Shown in pieces: positions 49,362 through 57,750 of a stretch of 64,000 nt of DNA. Each line of letters opens with the position of its first letter. Positions within the stretch are counted from its first letter, which is position 1. The position numbers and the translations under genes are program-made. The notes below the pieces were generated by a model. It did no database searches, was not told the origin of the DNA, and was given only the letters and a program-made list of their open reading frames with translations. Source of the DNA: Chloroflexota bacterium (lineage in GTDB: Bacteria; Chloroflexota; Dehalococcoidia; Tepidiformales; Tepidiformaceae). Where the stretch lies: the NCBI GenBank assembly GCA_016234445.1, contig JACRBT010000002.1, positions 372,001 to 436,000 of the forward strand, in the 5' to 3' direction.

Positions 49362-50213
49362 GTGCCAGTACGTGAAGTCCAGGCCAGCCAGATCACCGAG
49401 ACCGTCGCCCGACTTGCCATCGAGGCGACGCACTTCCTCCCGGAGGACGTCGAGGGCGCCATTCGCGCCGCCCGCCAGACCGAGAAGTCCCCGCTCGGGG
49501 TCCAGATCATCGACGAAATCCTCGAAAACGCCGAGATCGCCCGGAACCGGATGCTGCCGCTCTGCCAGGACACCGGCTCGGCCGTTGTCTACGTCGAAAT
49601 CGGCCAGGACGTCCACATCGCTGGCGGCTTCATCGCCGACGCGATCAACGAAGGCATCCGCAAGGGCTACGGCGAAGGCTACCTTCGCAAGTCGATGGCG
49701 GCGAAACCCTTCAGCGCCCGCACCAACACCGGCGACAACACCCCCGGCATCATCCACACCGAGATCGTCCCCGGCGATGCCGTCCGCATCCTCTTCATGC
49801 CCAAGGGCGGCGGCTGCGAAAACATGTCGCGCTACCAGAACTTCCTCCCCGGCATGGGCAAGCAGGCCGTCATCGACTTCGTCTGCGAGACCGTCGACAT
49901 GTCCGGCGGCAACCCCTGCCCGCCCCTCGTCATCGGCGTCGGGGTTGGCGGCACCGCCGAAAAGGCGATGACGATGGCCAAGCACTCGCTCTTCCGCAAG
50001 ATCGGCTCACGCAGCGAAGACCCGGAAGTCGCCGCCCTCGAAGACGAGCTCTTCGACGCCGTCAACGCCCTCGGAGTCGGGCCCCAGGCGGTCGGCGGGA
50101 CGACCACCGCCCTCGACATCTTCGTCGAAACCTTCCCGACCCACATCACCGCCCTCCCGGTGGCCGTCAACGTCCAGTGCCACAGCGCCCGGACCAAGGA
50201 AGCGATCCTCTAG
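49362..50213 (+). CDS. Class I fumarase-type hydro-lyase, alpha (N-terminal) subunit
   Basis: A 283-residue Fe-S hydro-lyase subunit. Cys68 in LPLCQDTGSA, Cys152 in GGGCENMS and Cys186 in GNPCPPLVIGVGVGG are the three [4Fe-4S] ligands. It would convert fumarate and malate, or tartrate in related enzymes, together with the beta subunit at 50937. It starts at GTG 49362. The Crp-like dyad lies 72 bases upstream. Between alpha and beta are a repeat element and a GNAT gene, an unusual interruption of this gene pair. Confidence 0.9.
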   Translation: MPVREVQASQITETVARLAIEATHFLPEDVEGAIRAARQTEKSPLGVQIIDEILENAEIARNRMLPLCQDTGSAVVYVEIGQDVHIAGGFIADAINEGIRKGYGEGYLRKSMAAKPFSARTNTGDNTPGIIHTEIVPGDAVRILFMPKGGGCENMSRYQNFLPGMGKQAVIDFVCETVDMSGGNPCPPLVIGVGVGGTAEKAMTMAKHSLFRKIGSRSEDPEVAALEDELFDAVNALGVGPQAVGGTTTALDIFVETFPTHITALPVAVNVQCHSARTKEAIL

Positions 50214-50248
50214 TGCCCTCCCCACTTGACCCGGATGAAGCCCGCCAA

Positions 50249-50334
50249 CGCCCGCCGTCCCCTCTCCCACCGCAGCGGCGACCCGGTCGACGCCCGCCCT
50301 CCCCTCGCCCACCGCAGTGGGAGAGGGGGCAGGG
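50249..50334. repeat. Interspersed GC-rich palindromic repeat
   Basis: The 154-base gap behind fumarase alpha contains two near-identical 27-base units (50249-50275 and 50291-50317, two mismatches by eye) and an inverted pair CCCCTCTCCCA (50259-50269) / TGGGAGAGGGG (50318-50328), followed by CAGGGGGTGAGG. This composition is typical of REP/MITE-like elements scattered in GC-rich genomes. It may fold into a large hairpin in RNA. Copies elsewhere cannot be checked here. Confidence 0.6.
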
Positions 50335-50367
50335 GGTGAGGGCCCCCGCGAACCTGGAGCGCCTCCA

Positions 50368-50940
50368 GTGACGCCCGAGGCGCCCCGGATCCAGACTGCG
50401 ACGCTGCCCCGGAACGGGACCCCTGGCGCCGCGGCGTCCGTGCGCGAAGCGGGCCGGACCGAGATCCCCGAGCTCGCCCGCGTCGTCAACCTCGCCTACC
50501 GGGTCGAAGACTTCTTCATCAACGGCGACCGCACGAACGAGCGCGACATCGCTGACCACCTCGAACACGGCCGCTTCCTCGTGGTCGGCCCCGCCGGCGG
50601 GACGCTCGCCGCGGGCGTCTTCATGTCCATCACAGACGGCCGCGGCTACTTCGGCATGCTCTCAGTCGACCCGGCGCACCAGGGTCTTGGGCTTGGCCGG
50701 CTGCTGGTGAACGAAGTCGAATCTCGCGCCGCCGGGGCCGGTTGCACCGCCGTGGACCTCGTCGTCGTCAACCTGCGCGAAGAACTGCCGCCCTGGTACC
50801 ACAAGCTCGGCTACCGGGAGACCGGCGTCTCCCCCTTCCCGGACCCGGCGAAACTGAAAATGCCGGCGCATTGCATCACCATGAGCAAGCCGCTTGCGCC
50901 ATCGCGCGCCGGCGCCATCACCCAGGAGGTCACCCCATGA
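50368..50940 (+). CDS. GNAT-family N-acetyltransferase
   Basis: A 190-residue acetyl-CoA-dependent acyltransferase. FFGMLSVDPAHQGLGLGRLLVNEVE-like segment (GMLSVDPAHQGLGLG) is GNAT motif A, the pyrophosphate loop; WYHKLGYRETG is motif B at the C-terminus. GTG 50368 with GGAGCG upstream is the likely start; the frame extends upstream into the repeat. Its TGA overlaps the fumarase beta ATG, so it is coupled to it. Substrate unknown; a role in modifying the fumarase or a protein partner is not supported. Confidence 0.82.
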   Translation: MTPEAPRIQTATLPRNGTPGAAASVREAGRTEIPELARVVNLAYRVEDFFINGDRTNERDIADHLEHGRFLVVGPAGGTLAAGVFMSITDGRGYFGMLSVDPAHQGLGLGRLLVNEVESRAAGAGCTAVDLVVVNLREELPPWYHKLGYRETGVSPFPDPAKLKMPAHCITMSKPLAPSRAGAITQEVTP

Positions 50941-51530
50941 GCGCGAGCGTCGCAATCACCACCCCGCTGACCGACGAGGTCATCGAACGCCTCAACGTCG
51001 GCGACCACGTCAGCTTCACGGGCGTCATCTACACCGCCCGGGACGCTGCCCACAAGCGCCTCATCGAAATGGCCGCCCGGGGCGAAGAGCTGCCGATCGA
51101 CCTGACGGGGCAGATCATCTACTACGTCGGCCCCACGCCGCCGCGGCCCGGCGCCGTCATCGGCTCGGCCGGCCCCACCACCGCCATGCGCCTCGACCCC
51201 TACACGCCGCGCATGCTCGAACTCGGATTGAAGGGCATCATCGGCAAGGGTGGCAGGGGGCCGGCGGTTCGCGCCGCGATCAAGCAGCACCACGCCCTCT
51301 ACTGCATCGCCGTCGGTGGCACAGGCGCGCTGCTCAACCGCCACATCAAGAACGCGACCGTCGTCGCCTTCGAAGACCTCGGCACTGAAGCCATCCGCAA
51401 GCTGGAAGTGGAAAACTTCCCCGCGATCGTCGTCAACGACTGCCGCGGCAACGACCTCCTCGAAGAGGGCAAGCGCCAGTACCGCACCTCGTCGAGGCCC
51501 ATTCCCGCCGTCCAGGCGCTCGGAGGCTGA
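50937..51530 (+). CDS. Class I fumarase-type hydro-lyase, beta (C-terminal) subunit
   Basis: A 197-residue subunit. GDHVSFTGVIYTARDAAHKRL and YYVGPTPPRPGAVIGSAGPTT are the substrate-binding motifs; GIIGKGG and LPALYCIAVGG-like HALYCIAVGGTGALL complete the family pattern, and the terminal NDCRGNDL region is conserved. It pairs with the alpha subunit encoded 0.7 kb upstream. Start ATG overlaps the GNAT stop (ATGA at 50937-50940). The FlK-like thioesterase gene begins two bases after it. Confidence 0.9.
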   Translation: MSASVAITTPLTDEVIERLNVGDHVSFTGVIYTARDAAHKRLIEMAARGEELPIDLTGQIIYYVGPTPPRPGAVIGSAGPTTAMRLDPYTPRMLELGLKGIIGKGGRGPAVRAAIKQHHALYCIAVGGTGALLNRHIKNATVVAFEDLGTEAIRKLEVENFPAIVVNDCRGNDLLEEGKRQYRTSSRPIPAVQALGG

Positions 51531-51532
51531 CC

Positions 51533-51934
51533 ATGGCACTCACCCCAGACCTCGTCGGCCAGTCCGAAACCGGGTCCGTCGTCGCCGGCCCGCAGCACTT
51601 CGCCAGCCTGGTGTTCTCCGGGGCGCCGGACGTCTTTTCGACGCCTGCCCTCGGGGCGCTGGTCGAAGCCACCGCCGCCGGCTGGCTGGCGAAGCACATC
51701 GATCCCGGGCAGATGAGCGTCGGCGCCCAGATTGTCATCAACCACACGGGGGCCACGCCGCCCGGCCTCACCGTCACGGTGGAGACGAAGGTGACCGCGA
51801 TCGACGGCCGCCGCGTCGACTACGAATGGACCGCCCGCGACAACCGCGAACAGGTCGGCAACGGCACTCACCAGCGCTTCGTGATCGACGCCGAGCGGTT
51901 CATGTCCCGGCTGGCGACGAAGACCGCCGGGTAG
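51533..51934 (+). CDS. FlK-like (fluoroacetyl-CoA thioesterase-type) hot-dog thioesterase
   Basis: A 133-residue single hot-dog domain. STPALGALVEATAAGWLAKHIDPGQMSVGAQIVINHTGATPPG matches the FlK/YiiD-like pattern in which a Thr, a Glu (LVEATA) and a His (INHTGATP) form the active site. It hydrolyses a short acyl-CoA. The specificity for fluoroacetyl-CoA is restricted to a few enzymes and is not implied. It starts two bases after fumarase beta, likely translated from the same mRNA. Confidence 0.8.
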   Translation: MALTPDLVGQSETGSVVAGPQHFASLVFSGAPDVFSTPALGALVEATAAGWLAKHIDPGQMSVGAQIVINHTGATPPGLTVTVETKVTAIDGRRVDYEWTARDNREQVGNGTHQRFVIDAERFMSRLATKTAG

Positions 51935-51949
51935 TCGCGCCGGGGCTGC

Positions 51950-53242
51950 TTAGGCCATCAGCACTGCGTCTTCGACCGCGCCGCGCAGGGAGAACGCCCC
52001 GGCGTGCTCAATCCGCACGTCGACGAGTGACCCGATCCGCGCCGGGGCGTCAAGGTGGACCAGCTTCCCGGTCCGCGTGCGGCCAAAGGGCTGCTCGCCC
52101 CGGACACCCTCGACCAGGATCTCCTGGACCGTGCCTGCATAGGTGGCGTTGATCTCCTGGGAGATCCGCTCCTCGATCTCCTCGACCCGGTGGAGGCGGC
52201 GCGCCTTCTCCGCCGCCGGGATGTCGTCGGGCAGCTTCCGCCAGGCGATGGTCCCCGGCCGCGGCGAATAGGCTGCGACGTGCACCTTGTCGAAGCGCAC
52301 GGACTCCAGCAGCGCGCAGGTCTCCTCGAAGTCGGCCTCGGTCTCGCCCGGGTAGCCAACGATGATGTCCGTCGTGATCCCGGCGGCGGGCATCAGGTCG
52401 CGCACCTCGGCCAGCTTCGCCAGGTACTCTGCCTTCGTGTAGCCGCGCCGCATCGAGTCGAGGACCGCGTCGCTGCCCGCCTGCACGGGGAGCGAAAAGC
52501 ACTCCATGACCTTCGGGAGTTCGGCCACGGCCTCGAGGATCCGGTGGGTCATGTCGCGGGGGTAAGACGTGAGGAAGCGGATCCGGGCCAGCCGCTCCAG
52601 CCCCGACAGCTCACGCATCAGGTCGCCGAGGTCGGGTGCGTCGGGGAGATCGTGTCCGTAAGCTTCGACGGTCTGGCCGAGGAGCGTCACTTCGCGCACG
52701 CCGTGGGCGGTGAGGTAGGCCACTTCGCGGACGATTTCGTCCATCGGGCGGCTTTTCTCGCGGCCCCGCCGGTAGGGGACGATGCAGTAGGTGCAGAACT
52801 TGTTGCAGCCGTGGACCACCGGCACATACGCCGCCGGGCCTTCCGGGATGGCATAGGTGGTGGGCCAGAACTCGCCGCCGAGGTCCTCCGGCTGCCCTTC
52901 GACGAGCCCCATGATCCCGTCGAACTGCTGGGGCCGCGCGAAGACGTCGACCATCGGGAAGCGCTTTTCGAGGTCGTCGGTCTTGAGCCCGACCATGCAC
53001 CCCATAAGGGCGACCTTCAGCCCCGGCCGCTCGCGCTTCAGTTCGCGGAGGCGCCCCAGCTTCGAATAGGCACGGTCCTCGGCGTGCTGGCGGACGCTGC
53101 AGGTGTTGAGGACGACGACGTCGGCGCGCTCCATCCGGTCGGTCGCCTTCAGGCCGACGCGATCGAAGCCGGCAGCTAGCTTCTCGCTGTCCGCCTTGTT
53201 CATCTGGCAGCCGACGGTCCAGAGGTAGTACTTCGTCGTCAT
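51950..53242 (-). CDS. miaB: tRNA-2-methylthio-N6-dimethylallyladenosine synthase MiaB
   Basis: A 430-residue radical-SAM methylthiotransferase that modifies A37 of tRNAs reading UNN codons. The UPF0004 domain has Cys12 (GCQMN), Cys48 (NTCSVR) and Cys82 (MGCMVG) for the auxiliary cluster; the radical-SAM cluster is C146-x3-C150-x2-C153 (HGCNKFCTYCIVPYRRG). A TRAM domain ends the protein. GCQMN favours MiaB over RimO or MtaB. ATG 53242 chosen from the family start; the frame remains open into tRNA-Ser upstream. Confidence 0.95.
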   Translation of the reverse strand: MTTKYYLWTVGCQMNKADSEKLAAGFDRVGLKATDRMERADVVVLNTCSVRQHAEDRAYSKLGRLRELKRERPGLKVALMGCMVGLKTDDLEKRFPMVDVFARPQQFDGIMGLVEGQPEDLGGEFWPTTYAIPEGPAAYVPVVHGCNKFCTYCIVPYRRGREKSRPMDEIVREVAYLTAHGVREVTLLGQTVEAYGHDLPDAPDLGDLMRELSGLERLARIRFLTSYPRDMTHRILEAVAELPKVMECFSLPVQAGSDAVLDSMRRGYTKAEYLAKLAEVRDLMPAAGITTDIIVGYPGETEADFEETCALLESVRFDKVHVAAYSPRPGTIAWRKLPDDIPAAEKARRLHRVEEIEERISQEINATYAGTVQEILVEGVRGEQPFGRTRTGKLVHLDAPARIGSLVDVRIEHAGAFSLRGAVEDAVLMA

Positions 53243-53294
53243 TCCGCTCGAGGCCGCGGGTGGGTGCGGCAGGCCTGGCCGGGGAGGGTTGGGC

Positions 53295-53387
53295 TGGCGG
53301 AGGGGGAGGGATTCGAACCCTCGACTGATCTTAACAACCAGTAAGCGCTTAGCAGGCGCCCGCACTCGGCCACTATGCGACCCCTCC
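53295..53387 (-). tRNA. tRNA-Ser (anticodon GCT)
   Basis: Read on the minus strand, acceptor GGAGGGG pairs with CCCCTCC, the anticodon loop CTGCTAA lies in stem GGCGC/GCGCT, a long variable arm follows, and the T arm is GAGGG-TTCGAAT-CCCTC. Discriminator G and CCA are encoded (53295-53298). It reads AGC and AGU. The long variable arm marks a class II tRNA. Confidence 0.93.
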
Positions 53388-53514
53388 GCGCGAAAACCCA
53401 GTGTACAGCCCGCCCGGGAATTGGGTCACGCCCCTCCCACGGCCCAACCGCCGTGCGGCCCCCCGCGCCCCGCTGTAGGCTTCGAACACACCCTTCACCC
53501 CAAGGAGCGATCCC

Positions 53515-54393
53515 ATGCGCTACGGAGTCGCCATCCCCCACGCGAACGCCTTCGCCACCCCCGAGGCCATCCGGGCCATGGCCCGCGCCGTCGAGAACCT
53601 CGGCTTCGACTCCCTCTGGGTGAGCGACCACATCATCGTCCCCGAGGGTTCCAGCTACATCCCCGAGTTCATGGACGAACCCCTGGCCACCCTCGCCTTC
53701 CTCGCAGCCGAGACCCACCACGTGAAAATCGGCGTCAGTGTCCTCATCATCCCCTACCGCGACCCCGTCTTCACCGCGAAGTTCCTCAGCACGGTTGACT
53801 GTCTGAGCAACGGCCGCCTCATCCTCGGTGCGGGCGCGGGCTGGCTCGTGGAGGAGTTCCAGGCGCTCGGCGTCCCCTTCGAAGAGCGCGGCCCCCGCAC
53901 CGACGAGTACCTCCGTGTCATCCGCAGCCTCTGGGAGACTGAGACGTCGTCCTTCGAGGGCCGATGGAAGCAGTACAGGGACATGCGCATGTTCCCGAAG
54001 GCGGCCCCATCGCGGCGCGGGACCATCCCCATCTGGGTGGGCGGCAACGGCGCGGCGAGTATCCGTCGCGCCGCCGAACTCGGCGACGGCTGGCACCCCA
54101 TCAACCTCTCGCCATCCCAGTTCGCGGGCCTGAACGAGGAGTATCAGCGGCAGTGCCGGCGCTTCGGGCGAACCCCAGGGCCGACCTGCCTTCGCCACAT
54201 GCCCCCCGGCCGCCTGCCCGCGGATGCCGGCCGCCCGGCCCTCAGCGGCAGCGCCGAGGAGCAAGCCGCGGACGTCCGCGCCTACGCCGCCGCCGGGCTC
54301 GACGAGCTCATGCTCTCGCTCCCGGCGCGGTCGATGGACGAACTCCTCGGACAGCTGCGCACCTTCATGCGGGAAGTCGCGCCCCGCGTCTGA
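53515..54393 (+). CDS. LLM-class F420-dependent oxidoreductase
   Basis: A 292-residue luciferase-like TIM-barrel protein. MRYGVAIPHANAFATPEAIRAMARAVENLGF is the family start, WVSDHIIVP the F420-binding loop, RLILGAGAGWLVEEFQALGVPFEERGPRTDEYL the central motif, and PIWVGGNGAASIRRAAELGDGW the phosphate-binding strand. The family uses F420 (rarely FMN) to oxidise or reduce diverse substrates. AAGGAG lies seven bases before the ATG. A single-gene unit following tRNA-Ser; F420 use would fit Actinobacteria or Chloroflexota. Confidence 0.85.
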   Translation: MRYGVAIPHANAFATPEAIRAMARAVENLGFDSLWVSDHIIVPEGSSYIPEFMDEPLATLAFLAAETHHVKIGVSVLIIPYRDPVFTAKFLSTVDCLSNGRLILGAGAGWLVEEFQALGVPFEERGPRTDEYLRVIRSLWETETSSFEGRWKQYRDMRMFPKAAPSRRGTIPIWVGGNGAASIRRAAELGDGWHPINLSPSQFAGLNEEYQRQCRRFGRTPGPTCLRHMPPGRLPADAGRPALSGSAEEQAADVRAYAAAGLDELMLSLPARSMDELLGQLRTFMREVAPRV

Positions 54394-54424
54394 GCCTTCC
54401 CGGGCCACCGGCTACACTGTGGGC

Positions 54425-55051
54425 GTGAGCGCCGCGGTTGTCCTTGTCATCTTCACCATTCAGCAGGATCAGCTCTCGGTCCTCCTGATCGAACGGGCCG
54501 CCCAGCCCGCGGCCGGCCAGTGGGCGCTCCCGGGCGGCGCCCTCCTCCCCGGCGAAACCGTCGACGGTGCCGCCACCCGCAAGCTCGCGGGCGAAACCGG
54601 CGTCGCCGACGTGTTCCTCGAACAGCTCTACACCTTCGACCGCCTCGGCGACGGCCTCGCCAGCGTCGTCGTCTGCTACTTCGCCCTCGTCGACGCCGCC
54701 CGCGCGAGGCTCCGCGCCGAATCCGAGTGGCGGCCGGCATGGCACCCCGTCCGCCGCCTCCCCCCGCTCGCCTTCGAAAACGACAAGGTCGTCGCCTACG
54801 CCCAGGAGCGGCTCCGAAACAAGCTGGTGTACACGAACGTCGCCTACAGCCTCCTCCCGCGGCAGTTCACCCTCACGCGCCTCCAGCGGGTCTACGAGGC
54901 CATCCTCGGCGAGCCCGAGGACAAGCGGAACTTCCGCAAGCGCGTTGTCGGTTCCGGCATCGTCCGCGAGACCGGCCAGACCGCCAAAGAGGGCGCCCAC
55001 CGCCCCGCCATGCTCTACGAATTCGCCTCCCGCGAGCCAATGACCCTCTGA
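54425..55051 (+). CDS. Nudix-domain protein with C-terminal winged helix (NrtR-like)
   Basis: A 208-residue protein. The Nudix box reads GGALLPGETVDGAATRKLAGETGV: two of the acidic catalytic residues are altered (RE to RK, EE to GE), so hydrolysis is doubtful. The C-terminal 65 residues, FTLTRLQRVYEAILGEPEDKR and following NFRKRVVGSG, match the winged helix of NrtR-type transcription factors that sense ADP-ribose and control NAD genes. GTG 54425 (or GTG 54419) starts it. It lies just before modA on the same strand and might control it; no operator was identified. Confidence 0.75.
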   Translation: MSAAVVLVIFTIQQDQLSVLLIERAAQPAAGQWALPGGALLPGETVDGAATRKLAGETGVADVFLEQLYTFDRLGDGLASVVVCYFALVDAARARLRAESEWRPAWHPVRRLPPLAFENDKVVAYAQERLRNKLVYTNVAYSLLPRQFTLTRLQRVYEAILGEPEDKRNFRKRVVGSGIVRETGQTAKEGAHRPAMLYEFASREPMTL

Positions 55052-55066
55052 AGCGGCGGCCCTCCG

Positions 55067-55072
55067 TATACT
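55067..55072 (+). promoter_or_regulatory. -10 box (TATACT) of modABC
   Basis: TATACT lies 10 bases before the modA ATG, so transcription would start near 55079 with a four-base leader. No Shine-Dalgarno precedes modA, which is consistent with a near-leaderless message. Confidence 0.5.
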
Positions 55073-55082
55073 CCTCCTCGAC

Positions 55083-55850
55083 ATGCGCCGACTGGCCGCC
55101 CTCGCGATCCTTGCCTCCCTCTTGCCGCTGACTGCCGGGTGCGGCTCCGGCGATGCCTCGATCACGGTCTTCGCTGCGTCGTCCCTCACCGACGCCTTCC
55201 GCGAAGCGGGCGCCGCCTACGAAGCGGCCCACCCGGGGACGAAGGTCGCCTTCAGCTTCGCCTCGTCCCAGGCGCTGGCGACGCAGGTCGACGAAGGCGC
55301 CCCGGCCGACGTCTTCGCCTCCGCCAGCGAAGAGCCCATGGACGCCCTGGCGAAGGCGGGCAAGGCCGCCGCGCCGACTGTCTTCGCGACCAACGCCCTC
55401 GCGGTGGCGGTGGCGAAGGGCGTGAACATCGACAGCCTCGACGACCTCGCCCGGCCGGGCCTGCGCCTCGTCATTGCCGCCGAGGATGTCCCCGCCGGAC
55501 GCTACACTCGCGACATGCTCACGAAGGCCACCGCCGTCTACGGTCCGGGCTTCGCTACCCGGGTGCTGGCGAACGTCCGCAGCGAAGAGCCGAACGTCCG
55601 CGCTGTCCTCACGAAGGTCCAGCTCGGCGAGGCGGACGCCGGCATTGTCTACGAAAGCGACCTCTCCGGTGGCCCCGCTGACGTGGCGCGGGTCAGCGTC
55701 CCCGCGGCCGTGAACGTCGTGGCGCGCTACCCCGTGGCCGTCGTCAGCGCCAGCAAGCACCGCGAGGCGGCGCGGTGCTTCATCGACTTTCTCCTTGGGG
55801 ACGAAGGCCAGGCGATCCTGCGGCGCCACGGCTTTGGCGGCCCCGGATGA
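55083..55850 (+). CDS. modA: Molybdate ABC transporter, substrate-binding lipoprotein ModA
   Basis: A 255-residue exported lipoprotein with lipobox LTAGC ending at Cys20. Mature residues ITVFAASSLTDAFREAGAAYEAAHPG and SQALATQVDEGAPADVFASAS are the ModA oxyanion-binding motifs; GRYTRDML and EADAGIVYESD complete the site. It captures molybdate or tungstate outside the cell. The stop overlaps the modB start (ATGA). It supplies metal for the molybdoenzymes at 19-39 kb. Confidence 0.93.
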   Translation: MRRLAALAILASLLPLTAGCGSGDASITVFAASSLTDAFREAGAAYEAAHPGTKVAFSFASSQALATQVDEGAPADVFASASEEPMDALAKAGKAAAPTVFATNALAVAVAKGVNIDSLDDLARPGLRLVIAAEDVPAGRYTRDMLTKATAVYGPGFATRVLANVRSEEPNVRAVLTKVQLGEADAGIVYESDLSGGPADVARVSVPAAVNVVARYPVAVVSASKHREAARCFIDFLLGDEGQAILRRHGFGGPG

Positions 55851-56662
55851 GCGAGCAAAGCCGGAGTGACCGTGCCACATCCGCCGTGCTCTGGTTGCTT
55901 GCCGCCAGCTTCGCGCTCTTCTTCCTGCTCCCGCTCGCGGGCCTGGTCCAGCGCGGCCTCAGCGACAGCGGCACGTGGGACTCCATCACCTCCGGCACCG
56001 CGAGGGACGCGCTCTGGCTCTCGCTCTGGACTTCGACCCTGACGACCGCCCTGGCCGTCATCTTCGGGACGCCCGCCGCCTACCTGCTCTCCCGCGCGCA
56101 CTTCCCGGGACAGTCCCTCGTCGAGGCGCTCATCGACCTCCCGATCGTCCTCCCGCCAACGGTGGCGGGCGTGGCCCTCCTCGCGGCCTTCGGGCGGCGC
56201 GGGGTGCTCGGCGAACCCCTGGACGAACTCACGGGAATCACCTTCGGCTTCACGACGATGGCCGTGGTGATGGCCCAGTTCATCGTCGCCGCACCCTTCT
56301 TCGTCCGCGCCGCCCGGGCCGGGTTCGACTCCGTGGACCCCCAGTTCGAACAGGTCGCCCACACGCTTGGGGCGTCGCCGCGGCGGGCCGTCCTCCGGGT
56401 GGTCGTGCCGCTGGCGTGGCCTTCGCTGGCGGCGGGGCTGGTCCTTTGCTGGGCGCGGGCGATGGGCGAACTCGGCGCCACCCTGATCTTCGCCGGCAAC
56501 TTCCAGGGCCGCACCCAGACCATGCCGCTGGCGATTATCGAAGCGTTCGAAAGCTCGGCGGGGCTGGCCGGGGCCGTCGCCCTCTCGTTGCTCCTGCTGG
56601 CGGTGGCGCTGCTGGCGCTCGTCGCCTTCCGGGTGGCCCAGCGCGGGGGCGCCTACCGGTGA
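55847..56662 (+). CDS. modB: Molybdate ABC transporter permease ModB
   Basis: A 271-residue permease with about five to six membrane helices. PIVLPPTVAGVALLAAFGRRG is the ModB periplasmic-gate region, and EQVAHTLGASPRRAVLRVVVPLAWPSL is the EAA loop that docks on the ATPase. ARAMGELGATLIFAGNFQGRTQTMPL is characteristic of ModB. Its ATG overlaps the modA stop and its stop overlaps the modC GTG, so all three are coupled. Confidence 0.93.
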   Translation: MSEQSRSDRATSAVLWLLAASFALFFLLPLAGLVQRGLSDSGTWDSITSGTARDALWLSLWTSTLTTALAVIFGTPAAYLLSRAHFPGQSLVEALIDLPIVLPPTVAGVALLAAFGRRGVLGEPLDELTGITFGFTTMAVVMAQFIVAAPFFVRAARAGFDSVDPQFEQVAHTLGASPRRAVLRVVVPLAWPSLAAGLVLCWARAMGELGATLIFAGNFQGRTQTMPLAIIEAFESSAGLAGAVALSLLLLAVALLALVAFRVAQRGGAYR

Positions 56663-57750
56663 GCCTCGAATTCGAAGCGACGATGACGGTCGGCGCCTTC
56701 CACTACGAAGCTGCCTTCGAGGCCCGCGACGAGATCGTCGTCCTCTTCGGCCACTCTGGTGCGGGCAAGAGCCTCACCCTCCAGGCGATCGCCGGCCTCC
56801 TCCGCCCTCAGTCGGGCCGGATCGTCATCGACGGCCAGCCGGTCGTCGACACCACCCGCGGAATCGACCTCCCGCCCCAACGTCGGCACGTTGGTTATGT
56901 CGTGCAATCCCTCGCCCTCTTCCCCCATCTCACCGTCGCCGAAAACGTCGCCTTCGGCATGAACGGCGACCGCGCCAGCCGCGCCAGCCGCACCGCCCGC
57001 CTCCTCCAGGCCCTCGGGCTGGAAGGCACGGGGGATCGCCGCCCCCGGACCCTGAGCGTGGGGCAGCAGCAGCGCGTCGCCCTCGCCCGGGCACTGGGAC
57101 GGGAAGCCCGCCTCCTCCTCCTCGACGAGCCCTTCAGCGCCCTCGACGAATCCCTCCGGACCTCCCTGCGATCGGAGCTCCTCCGGCTCCGGGCCGAACT
57201 CGGACTCAGCATCGTCTTCGTCACCCACGACCTCCGCGAGGCCCACCTGCTCGCCGACCGCCTCGCGGTCTTCGACGCCGGCCGGGTGCTCCAGTTCGGG
57301 CCACGGGAGGACGTCTTCCGGCGGCCGTCATCTCGCCGCGTGGCCGAACTCACGGGTGTCGCAAACATCGCCCGCGGCGTGGTCCGGGAAGCAGACGAGA
57401 CGAGCATCACCGTCGACGTCGCCGGCATGGCGCTCGTCTGCGGGGCGGTGCCCGGGCTGCAGGCGCCGTCCCCGGGGTCAGCCGTCGACGTTACCATCCG
57501 GGCGGAGCGGGTGAACCTGCGGCGCTTCCGTGGCGGCGGCATCCCCGGGACCAACACCCTTGAGGCGCGGATCGTCGAGGAGTACGCCTACGGCTCCACT
57601 CACACGCTGAAGTTCGCGCCGGTAGGGCCAGGCCCGGCCCTCGAAGTCGAGATCGCCGCCCGGCCGTACGAGGTGCTGGGGGTCGCCGGTCAGCGCGACT
57701 GGCTCCTCGAGCTGCCCCCCGGCGACCTCCACGTCATGCCGGCTTCGTAG
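56659..57750 (+). CDS. modC: Molybdate ABC transporter ATP-binding protein ModC
   Basis: A 363-residue ATPase. Walker A GHSGAGKSLTL, Q-loop VVQSLALFPHL, signature LSVGQQQRVALARAL, Walker B LLLLDEPFSALD and H-loop VTHDL are all intact. After residue 240 a TOBE-like regulatory domain follows (SITVDVAGMALV, VTIRAERVNL), which may sense cytoplasmic molybdate. It starts at GTG 56659 and its last 17 bases overlap the convergent methyltransferase gene. Confidence 0.92.
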   Translation: MSLEFEATMTVGAFHYEAAFEARDEIVVLFGHSGAGKSLTLQAIAGLLRPQSGRIVIDGQPVVDTTRGIDLPPQRRHVGYVVQSLALFPHLTVAENVAFGMNGDRASRASRTARLLQALGLEGTGDRRPRTLSVGQQQRVALARALGREARLLLLDEPFSALDESLRTSLRSELLRLRAELGLSIVFVTHDLREAHLLADRLAVFDAGRVLQFGPREDVFRRPSSRRVAELTGVANIARGVVREADETSITVDVAGMALVCGAVPGLQAPSPGSAVDVTIRAERVNLRRFRGGGIPGTNTLEARIVEEYAYGSTHTLKFAPVGPGPALEVEIAARPYEVLGVAGQRDWLLELPPGDLHVMPAS

